A DNA stretch of 19,125 nt, from the NCBI GenBank assembly GCA_965371445.1, contig CBDUYN010000192.1:1-19125 (forward strand), given 5' to 3'. The stretch comes from DASWIG01 sp965371445. Lineage in GTDB: Bacteria > Acidobacteriota > Thermoanaerobaculia > Multivoradales > J023. This document shows, piece by piece, positions 14,822 through 19,125 of this stretch; the stretch's first letter is position 1; each line of letters starts with the position of its first letter. The position numbers and the translations under genes are program-made. The notes beneath the pieces were generated by a model. The model ran no database searches, was not told where the DNA came from, and worked only from the letters and a program-made list of their open reading frames with translations.

Positions 14822-14872
14822 GTCGACTTGACCTCGCCCCTTGGACCTGCTAAGAAGACAGAAGTCTGGTCG

Positions 14873-14978
14873 AGAGACACCCACCTACGACGTGCGATCC
14901 AGCTGGAGTGGGACTCCGTTCGCCGGCAACGGCGATCCGGTCTGCGGCGGATCCGCCAGTTACCCCCGCGAGGTCTGA
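14873..14978 (+). other. Possible C-terminal tail of a secreted protein
   Basis: In one frame the bases before the TGA at 14976-14978 read ETPTYDVRSSWSGTPFAGNG followed by DPVCGGSASYPREV. The Ser/Gly/Asn-rich composition resembles the end of a secreted protein. It may be the last part of the same protease relic, with intervening sequence lost after 14821, or chance. No start or domain is visible. The remaining bases of 14822-15066 hold only the leader and regulatory region of the next gene. Confidence 0.3.
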
Positions 14979-15015
14979 ATTCGCACCCATCGAACGGTGG
15001 TGGCAGGCCCTCGGG

Positions 15016-15045
15016 CGTTGCTGCGTCCCTCGCAACGGTAAACGA
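15016..15045 (+). promoter_or_regulatory. Hairpin and weak promoter-like elements before the protease
   Basis: CGTTGC and GCAACG (15016-15021 and 15032-15037) form a 6-bp stem over a 10-nt loop. TTGCTG (15018-15023) and TAAACG (15040-15045), 16 nt apart, could be a weak promoter overlapping the hairpin, which might then act as an operator. The match is poor. Confidence 0.25.
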
Positions 15046-15066
15046 TCCAAACAAGGGAGAAGAGAG

Positions 15067-18000
15067 ATGCCTTCATCAAAACCCCGTCCGATCGCAGGGT
15101 TCCTCGCTGTCCTCTGCCTCATCGCCATGGCCGGTCCCCTCTGGGCCGCCGTCCCACCCGGCTCTTCGCCGCTCGCCGAGAAGAGCTACCGGCATGCCGA
15201 CTTGACGATCGAGCCCCTCAGTCAACGTCCGGACGAGCTGCCGCCGCAAGCCGCCGCCCGGGCGCAGCAGGCCCTCGCCGAGCTCGGAGCCTCGGCCGCG
15301 CACGCGCGCGTCGACCTCCGGAGCGAGAGGTTGGAGGCCGCGCTTCCGGCCTGGGCGCTCCTGCCCGGCAAGGGCAACGACTTGCAGTGGGACGACCTCG
15401 GCATCGCGCCGCCGGCCCATGGGGCCGCCCACGGCGAAGCCGCCTGGCAAGCCTTCGCCGCCTTCCTCGCCGCCCGCAGCCAGGCGCTCGGCATCGATTC
15501 CCAGGAGCTTTCGCCCGGGAAGAACGTCGTGGTCCACCGCGACGGTGAGCTGGTCCAGCTCTACGTCCCCCGCGTCGTCGACGGTATCCCCGTGCGTGGG
15601 AGCTACCTCACCGCGGTGGTCAGCCACGGCAACCTGGTGCTGATGGGCGCCCATCAATGGGGCGACGTGAAGCGCTCGAACCGGCGCGTGCTCCCCCTGG
15701 AGGAGGCCGTGACCGCCGCCGAGGAGTACCTCCATCCCTTCCGGGTCAGCGGCTTCTGGAGCAAACCGCAACAGGTCTTGCTCCCCGTGGCCCGCGGCCA
15801 TCAGCGGGAGCAGGTCGAGGTGGGCCGGGGCTACGACCACCGCCTGGTGTGGTCTCTCGGCCCGCGCTTCGTGGGCGATCTCGGACAGTGGGAGATCCTG
15901 GTCGACGCCCACACCGCTGAGGTGATCGCCTTCGAGGACACCCTCCAGCACGCCACCCGCAAGGTGATGGGCGGCGTCCTGCCCGTGTCGAACGACGGCA
16001 TCGTGCCGGACGGTATCGAGCAGCCCGGTTGGCCCATGCCTTTCGACAACGTGGCGACGCCGGGCGGCACCGTGACGACCGACGCCGGCGGCAACCTGCC
16101 GAACCCGGTCACCGGCACGATCACCTCGAACCTGGACGGCGCGTTCGTCCGCATGAACGACGCCTGCGGCGCCATCTCGCTTTCGGCGGCGACGGGCGAC
16201 ATCGACTTCGGTGTCTCACCCGGAGGCGACTGCTCGACCCCGGGTTTCGGAGGCCCCGGCAACACCCGTTCCTCGCGCACTGGCTTCTACGAGCTCAACC
16301 GCATCAAGGAAATGGCGCGCGGCCAGCTGCCGGCCAACACCTGGTTGCAGCAGCAGCTCACCTCGAACGTCAACTTCCCGCAGACCTGCAACGCCTTCTG
16401 GAACGGCGTCACGGTCAACTTCTACCGCAGCGGCGGCGGCTGCGCCAACACCGGCGAGCTCGCCGGGGTGATCGACCACGAGTGGGGCCACGGCATGGAC
16501 GACAACGACGCCGTGCCGTCGATCTCCAACCCCGGCGAAGGCATCGCCGACGTCTACGCCGCCCTGCGGCTCAACACCTCCTGCATCGGACGCGGTTTCC
16601 GGGTGAGCCAATGCTCCGGCTACGGGGATCCCTGCATCAACTGCACCGGCATCCGCGACATCGACTGGGCGCTGCGCGTTTCGGGCCAGCCCCACGACCT
16701 CGGCTGGATCAACGCCAACTGCGGCGGCGGTCCGGCGCCCTGCGGCGGCATCGTCCACTGCGAGGGCGCGGTCTACGCCGAGGCGGTCTGGGACCTCTAC
16801 ACCCGCGACCTCCAGGGCGCGCCCTACAACATGGACGACAACACCGCGCTCGAGGCGACCACGCGGCTGACCTACCTCGGCGCCGGCGGCGTCGGCACCT
16901 GGTACCAGTGCACGCCGCCCTTCGGAGGCTGCTCCGCGAGCGGCGGTTACCTCAACTACCTGGCCGCCGACGACGACAACGGCAACATCAACGACGGCAC
17001 CCCGCACATGACGGCGATCTTCAACGCCTTCAACCGCCATCAGATCGCCTGCGCCACCCCCACCGTCCAGGACTCGGGCTGCCCCGGCGCTCCGACCACC
17101 GCGCCCGTGGTCACCGCCACGCCGCTCGACAAGTCGGTTCAGTTGAGCTGGGGAGCGGTCGCCGGCGCCACCGAGTACCAGGTCTTCCGCACCGACGGCG
17201 TCTTCGCCTGTGACTTCGGCAAGATCAAGGCCGGCGAGACCACGCAGACGACGTTCACCGACACCGGCCTCCAGAACGGACGCGACTACTCCTACGTGGT
17301 GATTCCGGTCGGCGGCGCCGACACCTGCATGGGCCCCGCCTCGAGCTGCGTGACCGTCGCTCCGGTGCCGGGTTTCAACCTCGACGTCCTTCCCGACACC
17401 GCGGTGCTCACCCTCCTGACCGGCGACGGCGACGACTTCCTCGACAACTGCGAGACGGCCCAGATGAGCTTCGACGTGGCCAACAGCGGCGTGGGGACCC
17501 AGAACAACGTGCGGATCGTCGGCGTGACGCCGACCTCCCATCCGTCGATCACCGTCACCACGGCCTTCCCGGCCCCGGTCTCGCCGTCGACGCTCCCCGA
17601 AGGGGCGATCGGCACCGGCAGCTTCGACTTCACCGCCGAGGGTCTGTCGTTCAACGACACGGTGACCTTCCAGGTCGACGTGACGAGCGACGAGCTGAGC
17701 CCGATCGTCAAGTCCGGAACGCTCGTCGTCACCGCGGCGGAGAGCGACTTCGTGGGCTTCAACACGAAGACCTTCAGCTTCGAGATCGACCTCGAGGACT
17801 GGCAGGTCGCCCAAGGGACCTTCAACCGCTCGGGGACGCTCGGCGGCGGCAACGGCACGCTCTTCGCCGTCGAGTCCTCGAACGGCGCCGACGGGGCCTG
17901 CGACCGGATCCACTCGCCGCTCCTGCGGCTCCAGTCGGCCTCGACGATGTCGCTGGCGAACAACTACGAGATCGAGCCCCAGTCGGGCGGCACCTGGTAC

Positions 18001-18711
18001 GACCGGGCCAACGTCGGCATCCTCGACGACGCCGGTGCGCGGACCCTGGTGACGCCGGACGGCGGACGGCTCTACAACGCCGACTCCAGCGGCCCCGGCA
18101 CCTACACCGGCTGCAACGAGCCCGAGGAGGGCTGGGCCGGCACCGCCGCCACCTGGGGTTCGAGCAGCTGGACCTCGACGGCGCTGCAAGCGGGCGGCTT
18201 TGCGGGCCAGACGGTCCAGCTCGAGGTCGTCTACGCCACCGACGGCGCTTTGGCGCTGCGGGGCTTCTCCTTCGACGAGGTGACGCTGACCGACGTCGAC
18301 GTCCAGAGCGGCGACGCGCAGTCCGACGTCTGCTCGGGAGGCTGCGACCAAGGCAGGACCGAAGGCAGCTGGTCCCTTCCCTTCACCAGCCTGGTGGGCT
18401 CGGCCTCCGGCAAGCTGATCGACGCCAACAACGTGTCGGTGTATGGATTCCGGGCGCGTCTGCTCTCGACCAGCTCGACGGGCGGCAGTATCGTGGGAAC
18501 CCTCTCCGACGGCACGTCCCCCGATCCTGACTACGACGTCATCGGCACCTACACGATCACCTCGCCGCCGGGCAAGGGGAGGTGGCAGGCCGAGATCTTC
18601 AACGTCGGCACGACCACCAACCCCGTCGGCAAGATGGACGGCGGGTTCGAAGACGATCCGCTCAGCTCGACCCCTGGCACGTACAAGGGCGACTGGGAGA
18701 TCTGTCCCTGA
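15067..18711 (+). CDS. Secreted M36-like (fungalysin-type) zinc metalloprotease with C-terminal beta modules
   Basis: 1214 residues. The ATG at 15067 has AGGGAG 7 nt upstream and gives a signal peptide (basic MPSSKPRP, hydrophobic core, WAA cleavage region near 29); the longer open frame to 14908 does not. Residues about 35-330 look like an FTP/PepSY propeptide, ending with GRGYDHRLVW and WEILVDAHTAEV. The zinc site is HEWGH (H471, E472, H475) with GEGIADVYA giving third ligand E491; H564 in GIVHCEGAVYAEAVWDLY may stabilise the transition state. A fibronectin-III-like domain covers about 677-768, a CARDB-like domain about 768-893, a jelly-roll or MAM-like domain about 895-1085, and a beta-rich end to 1214. 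It is predicted to be exported and to digest protein. The H475-E491 spacing is shorter than in thermolysin or fungalysin. Two relics of a paralogue lie in the window. Confidence 0.88.
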   Translation: MPSSKPRPIAGFLAVLCLIAMAGPLWAAVPPGSSPLAEKSYRHADLTIEPLSQRPDELPPQAAARAQQALAELGASAAHARVDLRSERLEAALPAWALLPGKGNDLQWDDLGIAPPAHGAAHGEAAWQAFAAFLAARSQALGIDSQELSPGKNVVVHRDGELVQLYVPRVVDGIPVRGSYLTAVVSHGNLVLMGAHQWGDVKRSNRRVLPLEEAVTAAEEYLHPFRVSGFWSKPQQVLLPVARGHQREQVEVGRGYDHRLVWSLGPRFVGDLGQWEILVDAHTAEVIAFEDTLQHATRKVMGGVLPVSNDGIVPDGIEQPGWPMPFDNVATPGGTVTTDAGGNLPNPVTGTITSNLDGAFVRMNDACGAISLSAATGDIDFGVSPGGDCSTPGFGGPGNTRSSRTGFYELNRIKEMARGQLPANTWLQQQLTSNVNFPQTCNAFWNGVTVNFYRSGGGCANTGELAGVIDHEWGHGMDDNDAVPSISNPGEGIADVYAALRLNTSCIGRGFRVSQCSGYGDPCINCTGIRDIDWALRVSGQPHDLGWINANCGGGPAPCGGIVHCEGAVYAEAVWDLYTRDLQGAPYNMDDNTALEATTRLTYLGAGGVGTWYQCTPPFGGCSASGGYLNYLAADDDNGNINDGTPHMTAIFNAFNRHQIACATPTVQDSGCPGAPTTAPVVTATPLDKSVQLSWGAVAGATEYQVFRTDGVFACDFGKIKAGETTQTTFTDTGLQNGRDYSYVVIPVGGADTCMGPASSCVTVAPVPGFNLDVLPDTAVLTLLTGDGDDFLDNCETAQMSFDVANSGVGTQNNVRIVGVTPTSHPSITVTTAFPAPVSPSTLPEGAIGTGSFDFTAEGLSFNDTVTFQVDVTSDELSPIVKSGTLVVTAAESDFVGFNTKTFSFEIDLEDWQVAQGTFNRSGTLGGGNGTLFAVESSNGADGACDRIHSPLLRLQSASTMSLANNYEIEPQSGGTWYDRANVGILDDAGARTLVTPDGGRLYNADSSGPGTYTGCNEPEEGWAGTAATWGSSSWTSTALQAGGFAGQTVQLEVVYATDGALALRGFSFDEVTLTDVDVQSGDAQSDVCSGGCDQGRTEGSWSLPFTSLVGSASGKLIDANNVSVYGFRARLLSTSSTGGSIVGTLSDGTSPDPDYDVIGTYTITSPPGKGRWQAEIFNVGTTTNPVGKMDGGFEDDPLSSTPGTYKGDWEICP

Positions 18712-18730
18712 TCCCTGGCCTTGGACGAAA

Positions 18731-18753
18731 GGGCCGGCGCCTGGCGCCGGCCC
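18731..18753. terminator. GC-rich hairpin after the protease gene
   Basis: GGGCCGGCGC-CTG-GCGCCGGCCC is a perfect 10-bp stem with a 3-nt loop, 19 nt after the protease stop. No T-run follows, so it may be a Rho-assisted or RNA-stabilising structure rather than a classic intrinsic terminator. Confidence 0.55.
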
Positions 18754-18787
18754 GGGTCTGCCACGCGACGATCCGGCGTTCGGATCC

Positions 18788-18942
18788 TCAACGCGCTGCC
18801 AGCTCCGCCCAGGCCGACGGATCCGACGGCAGCTCCCGCAACAGACGCCGGACCCGGTGCTCACGGTGGGTGGCAAGGTCAAGCGCCGAGAATCCCCTGA
18901 ACGAAGTCTCGGGAGGTGAATGGCAAGCCTCGGAAGGTCGCT
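18788..18942 (-). pseudogene. Orphan C-terminal coding tail, family unknown
   Basis: On the minus strand, ending at the TGA at 18788-18790, one frame reads RPSEACHSPPETSFRGFSAL, then DLATHREHRVRRLLRELPSD, then PSAWAELAAR. The strong G/C third positions and the amphipathic helices look like real coding sequence. An in-frame TAG just upstream lies inside the inverted repeat starting at 18941, and no start codon is available. The protein's front is therefore absent and its end abuts the repeat. I do not recognise the family. Confidence 0.45.
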
Positions 18943-19024
18943 ATGGCTCGGCTTGGCCTTGTCTTCGCTCGGCCGTCGGCCGAGCACGCTTCGCGCGCTC
19001 GGACAAGGCCAAGCCTTGCCATAG
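18941..19024. repeat. Cloverleaf-like inverted repeat element
   Basis: Arms at 18941-18963 and 19002-19024 are reverse complements over 23 positions with two mismatches; the inner 14 bp (GGCTTGGCCTTGTC / GACAAGGCCAAGCC) are perfect. Inside lie two further hairpins: GCTCGGCC-GTC-GGCCGAGC (18967-18985, perfect 8-bp stem) and a weaker GAGC...GCTC stem around a TTC loop (18982-19000). The last contains CGCTTCGCGCG, the core of the repeats at 13366-13431. It looks like a REPIN, a MITE-like element or a structured RNA. The remaining bases to 19125 contain only a CCTCCGGAGG palindrome and nothing else I recognise. Confidence 0.7.
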
Positions 19025-19125
19025 GGCCCTTCTGAGCACGGCCATCCACCTCCGGAGGCTTCGGTCAACCGTCCTCGTCGTCACGGTAGGACCTCCCGTT
19101 ACCAAGCGGCCCCCGCACAGATCCC

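Noticed and set aside
16216..19068. 950-residue minus-strand open frame opposite the protease gene
   Set aside because: It is the complement of a GC-rich coding strand, rich in Arg, Gly, Ala and Val with no domains or ribosome binding site, while the plus strand has clear protease motifs.
19030..19125. Palindrome CCTCCGGAGG and flanking end of window
   Set aside because: A 10-bp palindrome is expected by chance in GC-rich DNA, and no gene or site could be supported there.

Overview
This is a GC-rich bacterial window with strongly G/C-ending codons. The mix of large secreted Asp-box propeller proteins, M36-type metallopeptidases with C-terminal beta modules and several promoters sitting directly on the start codon fits an uncultured Acidobacteriota-like or other soil/sediment lineage. 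That assignment is inference; there is no rRNA or other phylogenetic marker here.

Layout. 1-3163: a secreted Asp-box/beta-propeller protein with its own promoter. 3294-3740: a minus-strand internal fragment of an M36-like protease. 3805-4803: intact adenosine deaminase family gene. 4954-6775: the front of an MFS exporter fused out of frame to an opine dehydrogenase that lacks its Rossmann start. 6815-9620: an intact HSL-type esterase followed 6 nt later by an RND transporter gene that lacks part of its interior and its C-terminus. 9814-10982 (minus): a small membrane protein and a NudL-type Nudix hydrolase. 11143-12477 (minus): an unusual protein with a ThiS/MoaD ubiquitin-like sulfur-carrier domain ending in Gly-Gly, joined in frame to an Asp-box propeller. 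12634-14639: a decayed defence-like patch with a broken AAA ATPase, an intact DUF4258/YgiT-type toxin-antitoxin pair and a broken TIR-STAND gene. 14639-14821: a second M36 fragment. 15067-18711: the intact multidomain secreted M36-like protease. 18712-19125: a hairpin, an orphan C-terminal coding tail and a cloverleaf-like inverted repeat.

The most striking points are the carrier-propeller fusion, the cloverleaf repeat that shares a core with three short repeats beside the toxin-antitoxin pair, and the repeated loss of gene interiors at sharp breakpoints (near 5810, 8215-8246, 9620, 12970, 14524 and 14638). The breakpoints mean either real heavy decay and rearrangement or an assembly that joined sequence across gaps. 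Reads spanning the joins would decide, and the broken genes should not be treated as functional until that is checked.
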